A stretch of DNA of 64,000 bases, taken from positions 1,488,001 to 1,552,000 of the forward strand of contig NZ_CP009241.1 in the NCBI RefSeq assembly GCF_000758525.1. Direction: 5' to 3'. The stretch comes from Paenibacillus sp. FSL H7-0357 (GTDB lineage: Bacteria; Bacillota; Bacilli; Paenibacillales; Paenibacillaceae). The notes under the pieces were generated by a model. The model ran no database searches. It saw nothing but the letters and a program-made list of their open reading frames with translations, and had not been told where the DNA came from. Of this stretch, positions 33,603 through 42,525 are shown in pieces. The first letter of the stretch is position 1; every line of letters begins with the position of its first letter. A program made the translations under genes and the position numbers.

Positions 33603-34268
33603 ATGAATTTGGATTGGGATTTTATACTGGAGAGCTTGCCGCTTTACGGGGATGCGATGTGGCTGACAGTGAAGCTGGCATTCTGGGCGATTCTGTTCTC
33701 CACTGTTCTGGGACTGCTGTTCAGCATTATTTTGTATTACAAGGTGCGGGGGCTCCGGATGGTGATTCATGCCTACGTCGAGCTGTCGAGAAATACGCCT
33801 CTGCTGGTCCAGCTGTTCTTTCTCTATTATGGCTTGCCCAAGGTAGGCCTTCGCCTGAGCGAAGTGACCTGTGCCATTGTCGGCCTGACCTTTTTGGGCG
33901 GCAGCTATATGACCGAGGCGTTCCGCAGCGGAATTGAAGCGGTAAGCCGAACGCAGCTGGAATCCGGGCTCAGCATCGGGCTATCCAAATTTCAGCTCGC
34001 CAGGTATGTGATTTTTCCGCAGGCGTTTGCAATCAGCATTCCTTCTCTGGGAGCCAACGTGATATTTTTGCTGAAGGAAACCTCGATTGTCGGCGCCATT
34101 GCTTTAATGGACCTGATGAATGTGGCGAAGGATCTGATCGGCATGCATTACAAAACAGCGGAATCCCTGTCGCTTCTGGTGTTGTCCTATCTTGTCCTTG
34201 TGCTTCCACTGTCGCTGGTCCTGACATGGCTGGAAAGGAAGGTAAGATATGCAGAATTCGGGGATTGA
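33603..34268 (+). CDS. polar amino-acid ABC transporter permease
   Basis: A 221-residue HisM/GlnP-type permease. The N-terminal segment WLTVKLAFWAILFSTVLGLLFSI is followed by the polar amino-acid signature ELSRNTPLLVQLFFLYYGLPKVG. Next comes the EAA loop that contacts the ATPase (EAFRSGIEAVSRTQLESGLSIGLS), then LIGMHYKTAESLSLLVLSYL. The ATG at 33603 is chosen; the frame extends 40 codons further but without an RBS. The gene overlaps the next permease by 20 bases. The operon order is permease-permease-ATPase-binding protein. Confidence 0.93.
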   Translation: MNLDWDFILESLPLYGDAMWLTVKLAFWAILFSTVLGLLFSIILYYKVRGLRMVIHAYVELSRNTPLLVQLFFLYYGLPKVGLRLSEVTCAIVGLTFLGGSYMTEAFRSGIEAVSRTQLESGLSIGLSKFQLARYVIFPQAFAISIPSLGANVIFLLKETSIVGAIALMDLMNVAKDLIGMHYKTAESLSLLVLSYLVLVLPLSLVLTWLERKVRYAEFGD

Positions 34269-34926
34269 GGTGCTGTTTGAAGGATCGAATTTTGAGCGGC
34301 TGCTGGGCGGTCTGCTGGTCACGATAGAGATTTCGTTCATTTCCATTGCAATTGCAATGGTGCTTGGCATTGTGATGGGGCTCTTGAGAACCCTGAATTC
34401 GAAACCGCTAAGATTTGTCCTGCGGCTCTATCTGGAGGCCTTCAGAATCATTCCGATTCTGGTCTGGCTCTACGTGGTACATTTTAGTTTTACTCCCCTG
34501 CTCGATATCGATATCAGCGGAGAGGCTACCTCTATCCTGGTATTTAGTTTATGGGGAGCAGCCGAAATCGGAGATATCGTACGCGGGGCATTGGAATCGA
34601 TGCCAAAACATCAGGACGAATCCGGCAAAGCGCTGGGCCTCAGCAAAGGGCAGCTGTACCGGTATATTCTGATTCCGCAAGCGGTCCGCAGAATGGTGCC
34701 GGGTTCGATCAATCTGGCCACACGCATGGTAAAAACTACCTCGCTTGTTGTGCTGATCGGAGTGATCGAGGTGGTGAAGATCGGACAGCAGATTATTGAG
34801 CTTGGCGTGATCAAGGCGCCGAATGCTTCCTTTTGGGTCTACGGCTTTATATTCATTCTTTATTTCGCCGTATGTTTTCCGTTGTCCAGGATTTCCAAGA
34901 GAATAGAGCGCAGATGGCAAAATTAG
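34249..34926 (+). CDS. polar amino-acid ABC transporter permease (second subunit)
   Basis: A 225-residue partner permease of the HisQ type. It has [41 protein letters not shown] and a coupling loop with [19 protein letters not shown] followed by [21 protein letters not shown]. It is expected to form a heterodimer with the preceding permease in the membrane. It overlaps that gene by 20 bases, with its ATG inside the upstream coding sequence. The ATPase gene starts 22 bases later behind AGGAAGGAAG. Confidence 0.93.
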   Translation: MQNSGIEVLFEGSNFERLLGGLLVTIEISFISIAIAMVLGIVMGLLRTLNSKPLRFVLRLYLEAFRIIPILVWLYVVHFSFTPLLDIDISGEATSILVFSLWGAAEIGDIVRGALESMPKHQDESGKALGLSKGQLYRYILIPQAVRRMVPGSINLATRMVKTTSLVVLIGVIEVVKIGQQIIELGVIKAPNASFWVYGFIFILYFAVCFPLSRISKRIERRWQN

Positions 34927-34948
34927 CATTCAGGAAGGAAGAAGGGCG

Positions 34949-35695
34949 ATGGCAGATTCCAGAGAGATTTTGCTGGAGGTAAAAGGGCTGGAGAAAAGCT
35001 TTGGAGACCGGAAGGTTCTGAATAATATAGAGCTGCAGGTGGCGAAGGGGGAAGTTACAGTTATTCTGGGCCCGTCGGGCTGCGGGAAGAGTACCTTCCT
35101 GCGATGTCTAAACGGCCTGGAGCCGATTCAGGGGGGAGAAATTCGGTACCGGGGGCAGAATCTTGCCGGGAACGCTGTAGATTGGCGTGAAGTAAGGCAG
35201 CATATCGGCATGGTTTTTCAAAATTATGAGCTGTTTCCCCACATGACGGTTATAGACAACATTCTGCTCGGCCCGCTTAAGGTACAGAAGAGAGACGGCA
35301 AGGAAGCGCTGAAGCAGGCAGAAGAGCTGCTTAGCAGGGTTGGACTGCTGGACCGCAAGGATGCGTATCCCCGTCAATTGTCCGGGGGGCAGAAGCAGAG
35401 AATCGCGATTGTCAGAGCGTTATGCATGAATCCGGAAATTATGCTGTTCGATGAAGTGACGGCCTCTCTTGATCCCGAGATGGTGCGGGAAGTGCTGGAT
35501 GTCATTCTGGGTCTGGCCCAGCAGGGAATGACCATGATCATTGTGACCCATGAAATGGGTTTTGCCAAGTCTGTTGGAGACCGGGTCATATTTATGGACC
35601 AAGGTAAAATTTGCGAAACTGCGGCTCCGCAGCAATTTTTCACCAAACCGGCGACAGAGCGTGCCCAGCACTTTCTGGATATATTTCAGTATTAA
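34949..35695 (+). CDS. amino-acid ABC transporter ATP-binding protein
   Basis: A GlnQ/ArtP-type ATPase of 248 residues. It has Walker [18 protein letters not shown], a Q-loop in [13 protein letters not shown], the signature [16 protein letters not shown], Walker [16 protein letters not shown] and the switch His in [15 protein letters not shown]. The variant [10 protein letters not shown] (Val for Pro/Ala) is within the usual range of this family. It energises the two preceding permeases. Confidence 0.95.
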   Translation: MADSREILLEVKGLEKSFGDRKVLNNIELQVAKGEVTVILGPSGCGKSTFLRCLNGLEPIQGGEIRYRGQNLAGNAVDWREVRQHIGMVFQNYELFPHMTVIDNILLGPLKVQKRDGKEALKQAEELLSRVGLLDRKDAYPRQLSGGQKQRIAIVRALCMNPEIMLFDEVTASLDPEMVREVLDVILGLAQQGMTMIIVTHEMGFAKSVGDRVIFMDQGKICETAAPQQFFTKPATERAQHFLDIFQY

Positions 35696-35726
35696 CAAAC
35701 TATATAGAAATTGGGGATGAAGAGGG

Positions 35727-36599
35727 ATGAAAAAGAGTTTGAAATTTGCAGTATCGGTTATGGCAGCTGGAATGCTTTTGCTGGGTTTGACCGCATGCGG
35801 CAATTCGGGGAACAACAAGGAAGGGGCCGCTTCTTCAAAGTTTGCTTCTATTGAAGAGCTTAAGAAAAACGACAAGATCCGGATCGGTGTGTTCGCCGAC
35901 AAGCCGCCGTTTGGTTATGTGGACTCCGAAGGCAAAAACCAGGGGTTCGACGTTTATATCGCCAAAAGATTTGCCAAGGATTTGCTGGGGGATGAATCCA
36001 AGGCAGAGTTTGTGCTTGTGGATGCAGCCAGCCGTGTGGCCTATCTGGAATCCAATAAGGTTGATATCATTATGGCTAACTTCACAGTAACCGATGAACG
36101 CAAAGAAAAAGTGGATTTTGCCGCTCCTTACATGAAGTTGTCCTTTGGGATCGTTTCTCCTGACAGCGCGCCGATCACTTCCATTGACCAGCTGAAAGAA
36201 AAGGGCCAAAAGCTGATCGTAGCCAAAGGTACAACTGCCGAAACCTACTTCACAAAAGAACATCCGGAAATCGAGCTGCTTAAATTCGACCAGTACACAG
36301 AGATTTTTGCGGCACTTAAAGACGGACGCGGCGCAGCTATTGCCAATGATAATACGGAACTGATCGCGTGGGCTAAATCCAACCCCGGCTTTACCGTAAG
36401 CATCCCGGCTTTTGGCGGCCAGGATACGATAGCACCGGCAGTTGCCAAGGGCAATACGGAATTGCTGAACTGGATCAACACCGAACTTGAGACGCTGGGG
36501 AAAGAGCAGTTTATTCATCAGGCGTATAAAGAAACATTAAATGAAGTATATGGGGAAGGCTACACCGATGATTTGGTCGTTGAAGGCGGAAAGATCTAG
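35727..36599 (+). CDS. amino-acid ABC transporter substrate-binding lipoprotein
   Basis: A 290-residue lipoprotein with signal MKKSLKFAVSVMAAGMLLL and lipobox LTAC (Cys at about 25). A family 3 solute-binding fold follows: IRIGVFADKPPFGYVDSEG, FDVYIAKRFAKDLLG, MANFTVTDERKEKVDFAAPY, IVAKGTTAETYF and the C-terminal FIHQAYKETLNEVYG. The overall pattern resembles the cysteine/cystine or Asp/Glu-binding CjaA/PEB1 branch. The specificity is not certain from sequence. It is last in the operon and followed by a terminator. Confidence 0.92.
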   Translation: MKKSLKFAVSVMAAGMLLLGLTACGNSGNNKEGAASSKFASIEELKKNDKIRIGVFADKPPFGYVDSEGKNQGFDVYIAKRFAKDLLGDESKAEFVLVDAASRVAYLESNKVDIIMANFTVTDERKEKVDFAAPYMKLSFGIVSPDSAPITSIDQLKEKGQKLIVAKGTTAETYFTKEHPEIELLKFDQYTEIFAALKDGRGAAIANDNTELIAWAKSNPGFTVSIPAFGGQDTIAPAVAKGNTELLNWINTELETLGKEQFIHQAYKETLNEVYGEGYTDDLVVEGGKI

Positions 36600-36609
36600 T
36601 AGCACAGAG

Positions 36610-36635
36610 AAAGACACCCGGGAGGGTGTCTTTTT
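36610..36635 (+). terminator. intrinsic terminator of the ABC operon
   Basis: AAAGACACCC pairs with GGGTGTCTTT over a 4-base loop, followed by a T-run. Confidence 0.88.
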
Positions 36636-36703
36636 GCATCCATGCGGGGCCACCGAAATAACGATAACGGGTCTGAAATACAGGTGCTTGGTGTGATCAG
36701 GAA

Positions 36704-37729
36704 TCAGTTGGTTGGCGCAGGGGCTGTGTATTTCAGGAACGTCTTGGGAATGGCGCTTTCAAAGGTCAGCAGTTCTCCTGAAGTCGGATGAACGAAGGAA
36801 AGCACGCGGGCATGAAGGCCAAGGCGGCCTACGGCCTTAGTCTCTGCGCCGTATTTTTTGTCACCGGCGATAGGGTGGCCGATGTCAGCCATATGCACAC
36901 GGATTTGATTTTTGCGTCCGGTTTCCAGTTGTACCTCCAGCAGAGAGAAATGGCGGTTGGCTTGAATAAGCTTGTAATGAGTTATGGCATGAAGCCCGTC
37001 GCCTTCATGGGGACTGGAATACATTTTGAGGGTCGAAGTTTCCTTCAGCCAGGAGCTGATAGTCCCTTCGGCCTTTTTGACGGCCCCTTCCACGAGTGCC
37101 ACGTAGGAACGTTCCTTTACAGTTTCCTTCCACGTATTTTGCAGCTTCTGCTGAATGGCTTCACTCTTGGCAAACATCATCACGCCTGAAGTATCACGGT
37201 CCAGCCGGTGAACGACATAAATACGGTTGCGCGGATTGGTGAGGCGGACATGCTCCATCAGCTGGCGGTATGCCGTTAATTCATTGTCTTCCCCGGTGGC
37301 GATGGACAGCAGTCCTGCATCCTTCTGGATAATAATCAGATCATCGTCCTCATGAACGATGGTCAGCAGGGTCATCTCTTTGGCCTGTACTTGCTTCTCT
37401 TGGTCTATGGTTACAGTCTGACCCGGATGCAGCTGGAAATTGTGCCGGGTTATCGGTTTGCCGTTTACGGAGACCTGTCCGCGGGAGAGCAGTGACTTGA
37501 CGGAGTTCCGTCCCTTGTTTGTGATTACGCTAAGCAAAAAAGGCAGCAGCTCTGCGGGCTCAGTTATGGAATAGCTTTTGACGGCAGCCTGTCCCTTCGC
37601 TTTGGCAGTGATGCCAGGCTTAGCGCCTGATTTATGGTTTCTTGCCCCTGATTTTGGCTGTGATTGGGAGGGGCCTCCGGGCTTGCCGCCCCGTTTGCTT
37701 GCCTCTTTGGGATTTCGTCTGGTGTTCAT
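36704..37729 (-). CDS. RluA-family pseudouridine synthase
   Basis: RNA uridine isomerase of 341 residues. A disordered, very basic and Gly/Ser/Pro-rich N-terminal tail (about residues 1-50) precedes an S4-like RNA-binding segment (SVKSLLSRGQVSVNGKPI). The catalytic domain has the RluA signature VVHRLDRDTSGVMMFAK with its catalytic Asp, and later LLEVQLETGRKNQIRVHMADIGHPI. The S4 domain suggests a RluC/RluD-like rRNA role, but the site is not predictable. It is divergent from recQ across a 315-bp gap. Confidence 0.92.
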   Translation of the reverse strand: MNTRRNPKEASKRGGKPGGPSQSQPKSGARNHKSGAKPGITAKAKGQAAVKSYSITEPAELLPFLLSVITNKGRNSVKSLLSRGQVSVNGKPITRHNFQLHPGQTVTIDQEKQVQAKEMTLLTIVHEDDDLIIIQKDAGLLSIATGEDNELTAYRQLMEHVRLTNPRNRIYVVHRLDRDTSGVMMFAKSEAIQQKLQNTWKETVKERSYVALVEGAVKKAEGTISSWLKETSTLKMYSSPHEGDGLHAITHYKLIQANRHFSLLEVQLETGRKNQIRVHMADIGHPIAGDKKYGAETKAVGRLGLHARVLSFVHPTSGELLTFESAIPKTFLKYTAPAPTN

Positions 37730-38044
37730 GCCTGCATTCTCCGTCCTCTAATATTGTATTCCTCAATATACCATGGGCCGTGAAGAAATACTATGGAGGG
37801 GTCCCTACATAACACTAATCAGCCCGACAATAATGAGGATAGAGAGGGCTCCATAGATCCAGCCAGCACAAAGGCCAATTTTTCTGGAAAGGAAAATTGC
37901 GGATATCTATCAAGTGTTGCTTTGAACGGTGATTTTTATGTAATGATTTGAATATGAACCTCCGGTTTTACCACTCCGGTTGTTGCTCATTAGTCTTTTG
38001 CCCGGTAAACTAAAGAGAGAAAGTTCTAAGGAGTTTTGAGAGAT
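37730..38044. other. divergent intergenic region between the pseudouridine synthase and recQ genes
   Basis: 315 bp without a supported gene. On the minus strand, about 37805-37900, a start-less frame ends in a hydrophobic WIYGALSILIIVGLISV stretch and stop, which may be the tail of a decayed small membrane protein. The right part is AT-rich and ends in the recQ RBS AAGGAG. No strong promoter hexamer pair is evident. Confidence 0.4.
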
Positions 38045-39880
38045 ATGAAGATGCAAGCACCTACTATGGAACAGGCGCAGGCTGAACTGCAAAAATATTA
38101 CGGCTATCCCGACTTCCGGGAGGGCCAGAAAAAGATTGTCGAGAGCTTGCTGGAGGGTCATGATACGCTGGGCATCATGCCAACCGGAGGCGGAAAATCG
38201 ATCTGCTATCAGGTTCCGGCGCTGCTGCAGCCGGGGCTGACGCTGGTCATCTCGCCTCTGATCTCGCTGATGAAGGATCAGGTGGATGCACTGACCACTG
38301 CGGGGATACCTGCTGCCTATATCAACAGCACCTTAAGCGGCAAGGAAGTGAATGAGCGCATCCGGGCTGCGCGCCGCGGCGAGCTGAAGCTGCTTTATGT
38401 TGCACCCGAGCGGCTGGAGCTGGACTGGTTCCGGTTAGAGATGGCCGGGTTATCCATCTCATGCGTGGCTGTGGATGAAGCGCACTGTGTATCCCAGTGG
38501 GGCCATGATTTCCGTACAAGCTACCTCGCGGTATCCCCTTTTGTAGAGGAACTGCCGCAGCGGCCGATTCTTGCCGCATTTACCGCGACTGCTACCCCGG
38601 AGGTCATGGAGGATATGGTCCGGCTGCTGCGTCTGCGCCAGCCGGGCGTCTTCATGACCGGGCTTGGACGGGATAATCTGGCGATGTCTGTGCTGCGCGG
38701 GGAGAACAAACGCGAATTCGTTCTGGATTATACCGCTACTCATTCTCATCAGCCGGGTATTGTATATGCGGCTACCCGCAAAGAGGTTGATGATCTCTAT
38801 CAAAGACTGCAGGCGTCGGGAATCGCTGCCGGACGCTATCATGCCGGAATGAATGACCAGGAACGGGCAGAGAGCCAGGAAGGTTTCCTGTATGACGACA
38901 TCCGTGTGATGGTCGCCACCAATGCCTTCGGGATGGGGATCGACAAGTCCAACGTACGTTATGTTATCCATTACAATATGCCGAAGAATATGGAAGCTTA
39001 TGTTCAGGAAGCCGGACGTGCCGGACGGGATGGTGAGCCGAGTGAGTGTATCCTGCTCTTCAGCGCGCAGGACATTATGACGCAGAAATTTCTGATTGAA
39101 CAGAATCCGCAGGACCCGGAGCGAAAGGCGAATGAATACCGCAAGCTGCAGCAGATGATCGATTACTGCTACACCACCCGCTGCCTGCGCAGTGCACAGC
39201 TGAATTATTTCGGTGAAGATCACGGGGACAAGCCCTGCGGCATCTGCAGCTCCTGTACGGATGAACGGGAACTGGTAGACATGACAGTGGATGCGCAGAA
39301 GATTTTCTCCTGCATCCACCGCATGCGTGAACGTTACGGTGTGGCGCTGGTTGCTTCGGTGCTCAAGGGCTCACGCAACCAGAAGGTGCTGCAATACGGC
39401 TTCGAGCAGCTGCCGACTCATGGCGCGATGTCGAGCCGTACGGAGAAAGAGATTACCGAGAGCATCAATGTGCTGATCTCGGAGGGATATCTGGCCCTGA
39501 CAGAAGGCCAATATCCTGTGGTGCGGCTGCAGCCGCTGGCTGCCGAGGTACTGCGCGGCCAGCGTGAGGTGCAGCAGCGTGTGGCCCGTCCTTCACGCAC
39601 CGGCGGAGCCTCCGGCGGGCGGGACCGCAGCCGGTCGCGGGATCTTTCGCCGTCGGCCGTCAATGAGACGGTCTTCGAGCAGCTGCGCCTGATCCGCCGC
39701 GAGCTGGCGGGACGCGAGCATGTCCCGTCCTATATCATTTTTAATGATGCGACCCTGCGTGAGATGAGTGTGGTTTGCCCGCAGACCGAAGCGGAGATGC
39801 TGAGGGTGAAGGGTGTCGGGGAAGTGAAGTACCGGAAATACGGCAAGCCGTTTCTGGAGTTTTTTCAAAATGAAATGTAA
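38045..39880 (+). CDS. recQ: ATP-dependent DNA helicase RecQ
   Basis: A 3'-5' DNA helicase of 611 residues in recombination and repair. Domains in order: helicase core (FREGQKKIVESLLEGHDTLG, Walker A MPTGGGKSICYQ, motif II AVDEAHCVSQWGHDFR, motif VI QEAGRAGRDGEPSE), the zinc-binding RQC region (CYTTRCLRSAQLNYFGED, CGICSSC), winged helix, and a C-terminal HRDC domain (FEQLRLIRRELAGREHVPSY). The start at 38045 is chosen because AAGGAG lies 11 bases upstream; a TTG at 38036 would be too close to it. A radical SAM gene follows after 15 bases. Confidence 0.95.
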   Translation: MKMQAPTMEQAQAELQKYYGYPDFREGQKKIVESLLEGHDTLGIMPTGGGKSICYQVPALLQPGLTLVISPLISLMKDQVDALTTAGIPAAYINSTLSGKEVNERIRAARRGELKLLYVAPERLELDWFRLEMAGLSISCVAVDEAHCVSQWGHDFRTSYLAVSPFVEELPQRPILAAFTATATPEVMEDMVRLLRLRQPGVFMTGLGRDNLAMSVLRGENKREFVLDYTATHSHQPGIVYAATRKEVDDLYQRLQASGIAAGRYHAGMNDQERAESQEGFLYDDIRVMVATNAFGMGIDKSNVRYVIHYNMPKNMEAYVQEAGRAGRDGEPSECILLFSAQDIMTQKFLIEQNPQDPERKANEYRKLQQMIDYCYTTRCLRSAQLNYFGEDHGDKPCGICSSCTDERELVDMTVDAQKIFSCIHRMRERYGVALVASVLKGSRNQKVLQYGFEQLPTHGAMSSRTEKEITESINVLISEGYLALTEGQYPVVRLQPLAAEVLRGQREVQQRVARPSRTGGASGGRDRSRSRDLSPSAVNETVFEQLRLIRRELAGREHVPSYIIFNDATLREMSVVCPQTEAEMLRVKGVGEVKYRKYGKPFLEFFQNEM

Positions 39881-39895
39881 AGAAGGTTATGAGGC

Positions 39896-41797
39896 ATGAG
39901 AATCGTCCTGGCCACATTAAACGCCAAGTATATCCACACCTCGCTTGCCATCCGTCTTCTGAAGGCGTACAGCGAGCATGAATTCGAAGATATCCTTCTG
40001 GCGGAATACACTATCAAAGATCCCGTGATGAATATCGTGTCAGACCTATTCCAGAAGAAGCCCGATGTTATCGGCTTTTCCTGTTATATATGGAACATCG
40101 AGGAGACCGTCAAGCTGATTGGCATACTCAAACAGGTGATGCCGGAGGTCACTATCGTGCTAGGCGGGCCGGAGGTGTCTTACGAGCCGCTGTACTGGAT
40201 GAAGCGGGAAGCCGGGATTGATTTTGTTGTAAACGGCGATGGGGAAGAGACCTTCCACCATCTGCTGCAGGAATTGCGGGATGAGCGCAAGTTCCATTTT
40301 GTATACGGTGCGGCTTACCGTAAGGGCGAAGAGCTGATTGTCAATCCGCCGCGTCCGAAGACGGATCTGAATACACTGCCGACACCGCACCGGTTTCCGG
40401 ATGATCTGCCGGATCTCAGCAAGCGGATCGTTTATTTTGAGACCAGCAGGGGCTGTCCCTTCAACTGTCAATTCTGCTTGTCCAGCATTGAGGTAGGCGT
40501 ACGCTATTATGATATCGAACGGGTCAAATCCGATTTGCTGTATCTGATCGAGAACGGAGCCAAGGTTATCAAGTTTCTTGACCGTACCTTTAATATCAAC
40601 CGCAGCTATGCCATGGAGATGTTCCAGTTTCTGATTGATAACCACCAGGGCTGCGTGTTCCAGTTCGAGATTACCGCGGACATCATGCGGCCCGAGGTCC
40701 TGGATTTTCTGGCCCAGAACGCTCCTCCCGGCGTCTTTAGATTCGAGATTGGCGTGCAGTCAACCAATGACGAGACCAACGAGCTGGTCAAACGCCGCCA
40801 GAATTTCACGAAGCTATCGCGTACGGTGATGAAGATTAAGGCCAGCGGCAATATCGATCAGCATCTCGATTTAATTGCCGGACTGCCCATGGAGGATTAT
40901 TCCACTTTCCGTAAAACCTTCAACGATGTATTTGCCATGGAGCCGGAGGAGCTGCAGCTTGGGTTCCTGAAAATGCTGCGCGGCACCGGTCTGCGTGCCC
41001 AGGCAGCCAAATATGACTATACCTATATGGAACATGCCCCGTATGAGATTCTCAGCAGCCATGTGATGCCGTTCTCCGATATTATCCGGCTCAAACGGCT
41101 GGAGGATGTGCTGGAGAAATACTGGAACAGCCATCGGCTCGACCATACTGTAAAATACCTGATCCGCCATGTGTTCCAGTCGCCGTTTGATTTCTTTCAG
41201 GAATTCGGGGATTACTGGGAAGATCGGGGCTGGCAGAAGATCGGCCACCAGCTGGAGGATTTGTTCACCCGTCTGCATGCCTTCCTTACAGATCGCGGGA
41301 CAGATGCCATGAATATCATTACCGGGCTGATGAAGCTTGATTATTTCCTGGGGCACAAATATAAGCCGCGCAAAATCTGGTGGGATGTCTTGCTGGATAA
41401 AGCGGATTGGTCCAAACATATGAAGGATATCGCTGCTCATCCGGGATTGATATCCCCGCAGCTGGCGGAGGCCGGATACAGTGAACGTGAACTGCAGAAG
41501 TTCATGATGCTGGAAGTGCTGCCTTTCCGTTTGGAGACGGTACTGGATTCGATCAGCGGCCTGCGGGCCGATGAAGGATTGGCTGATGCAGAAGCGAATA
41601 CAGAACCGAATGTGGAGATGAGTGGTGTGTCTGGCAATATCGGTGAAGCGAACGCAGCAGCGGCGGCCGTAGCGGTAAATGACAGGGCCACGGCTGTGGC
41701 CGAAGCTGAGGCAGGAGTGGGAGGAAACACGCTGCTGATTGTGCTGTACCAGCAGGACGACAGCCAGCGGGCACAGTATTATACACTGCCTTTGTAG
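39896..41797 (+). CDS. B12-binding-domain radical SAM protein (DUF4080 type)
   Basis: 633 residues. Residues 1-140 form a cobalamin-binding Rossmann-like domain (LLAEYTIKDPVMNIV, DVIGFSCYIWNIEET, VLGGPEVSYEP, DGEETFHHLL) without an obvious DxHxxG motif. Residues 170-400 hold the radical SAM barrel with the [4Fe-4S] motif TSRGCPFNCQFC and later DLIAGLPMEDYSTF. The C-terminal part matches the DUF4080 pattern (FLGHKYKPRKIWWDVLLDK). Residues of about 560-610 are an Ala/Glu/Asn-rich low-complexity insertion. The reaction is unknown. It is coupled to recQ upstream and GNAT downstream. Confidence 0.87.
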   Translation: MRIVLATLNAKYIHTSLAIRLLKAYSEHEFEDILLAEYTIKDPVMNIVSDLFQKKPDVIGFSCYIWNIEETVKLIGILKQVMPEVTIVLGGPEVSYEPLYWMKREAGIDFVVNGDGEETFHHLLQELRDERKFHFVYGAAYRKGEELIVNPPRPKTDLNTLPTPHRFPDDLPDLSKRIVYFETSRGCPFNCQFCLSSIEVGVRYYDIERVKSDLLYLIENGAKVIKFLDRTFNINRSYAMEMFQFLIDNHQGCVFQFEITADIMRPEVLDFLAQNAPPGVFRFEIGVQSTNDETNELVKRRQNFTKLSRTVMKIKASGNIDQHLDLIAGLPMEDYSTFRKTFNDVFAMEPEELQLGFLKMLRGTGLRAQAAKYDYTYMEHAPYEILSSHVMPFSDIIRLKRLEDVLEKYWNSHRLDHTVKYLIRHVFQSPFDFFQEFGDYWEDRGWQKIGHQLEDLFTRLHAFLTDRGTDAMNIITGLMKLDYFLGHKYKPRKIWWDVLLDKADWSKHMKDIAAHPGLISPQLAEAGYSERELQKFMMLEVLPFRLETVLDSISGLRADEGLADAEANTEPNVEMSGVSGNIGEANAAAAAVAVNDRATAVAEAEAGVGGNTLLIVLYQQDDSQRAQYYTLPL

Positions 41798-41816
41798 AAG
41801 GAGGATTCTTCCGGCT

Positions 41817-42365
41817 ATGAGCAATCAACCACCGGTCAGATTGACTTTGTATGAAGAGAAGCTGCGGGAAGAGCTGCTGGCGTTTCAGCTTCCTGCGGAG
41901 CAGGCGGAATTCACTGGCTTGCCTGAGGAGACTATAGATGGTGCCTTGCAGGACGAGGGGAAGGTTCCGGTTGTTATTGTTGCTGGAGAAAAGCCGGTGG
42001 GATTCTTCATCCTGCATACCGGAGCGGGTATCGCCGACTTCTACAACCATTGGTCTGAAGCGTTGCTGCTGCGTGCGTTCCTTGTTGACTATGCCAGCCA
42101 GGGACAAGGGTTTGCCAAGGCTGCAATGGCTTTGCTGCCGGGTTTTGTCCGTATTCATTTTCCGGCAGTCCGTGAGGTGGTGCTGGCTGTGAATGAGCGC
42201 AATCTCCCGGCAGGAAATCTCTATCTGCGTGCTGGTTTTCGGGATTACGGTCTGCGCAGGAGCGGTGCAAAAGGATCGCAGATGATTCTGCAGTATTCGC
42301 TTGAGGAATTCAGCGCAGGTTCTGGCGGGGGCATGAACAACGGGGACGGCTGCGGGAGCGGCTAA
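41817..42365 (+). CDS. GNAT family N-acetyltransferase
   Basis: 182 residues. An N-terminal substrate-binding part (LTLYEEKLREELLAFQLPAEQ) precedes the GNAT core: PVGFFILHTG, LLRAFLVDYASQGQGFAKAAMALLPGF for acetyl-CoA, and VVLAVNERNLPAGNLYLRAGFRDYG. The C terminus is a Gly/Ser/Asn-rich tail. The ATG at 41817 follows AAGGAGGATTC; the open frame extends back into the radical SAM gene without a start signal. It probably belongs to the recQ transcript, ending at the terminator at 42477. Confidence 0.87.
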   Translation: MSNQPPVRLTLYEEKLREELLAFQLPAEQAEFTGLPEETIDGALQDEGKVPVVIVAGEKPVGFFILHTGAGIADFYNHWSEALLLRAFLVDYASQGQGFAKAAMALLPGFVRIHFPAVREVVLAVNERNLPAGNLYLRAGFRDYGLRRSGAKGSQMILQYSLEEFSAGSGGGMNNGDGCGSG

Positions 42366-42478
42366 TCAGAGCATGACCCGCAGTCCGCTGTTTGCAACGT
42401 TCTCAACGGAGTGTCAGTTACATTATTCTGTTTGTTTATATGCTGGACTTTCGACGGCTTGACTAAAAGTTTGTTCAA

Positions 42479-42517
42479 AAAAACAGGCATTCCATTATTT
42501 CTGGAATGCCTGTTTTT
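42479..42517. terminator. bidirectional terminator
   Basis: AAAAACAGGCATTCC pairs with GGAATGCCTGTTTTT around a 9-base loop, between converging genes. Confidence 0.88.
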
Positions 42518-42525
42518 GTTCGCTT

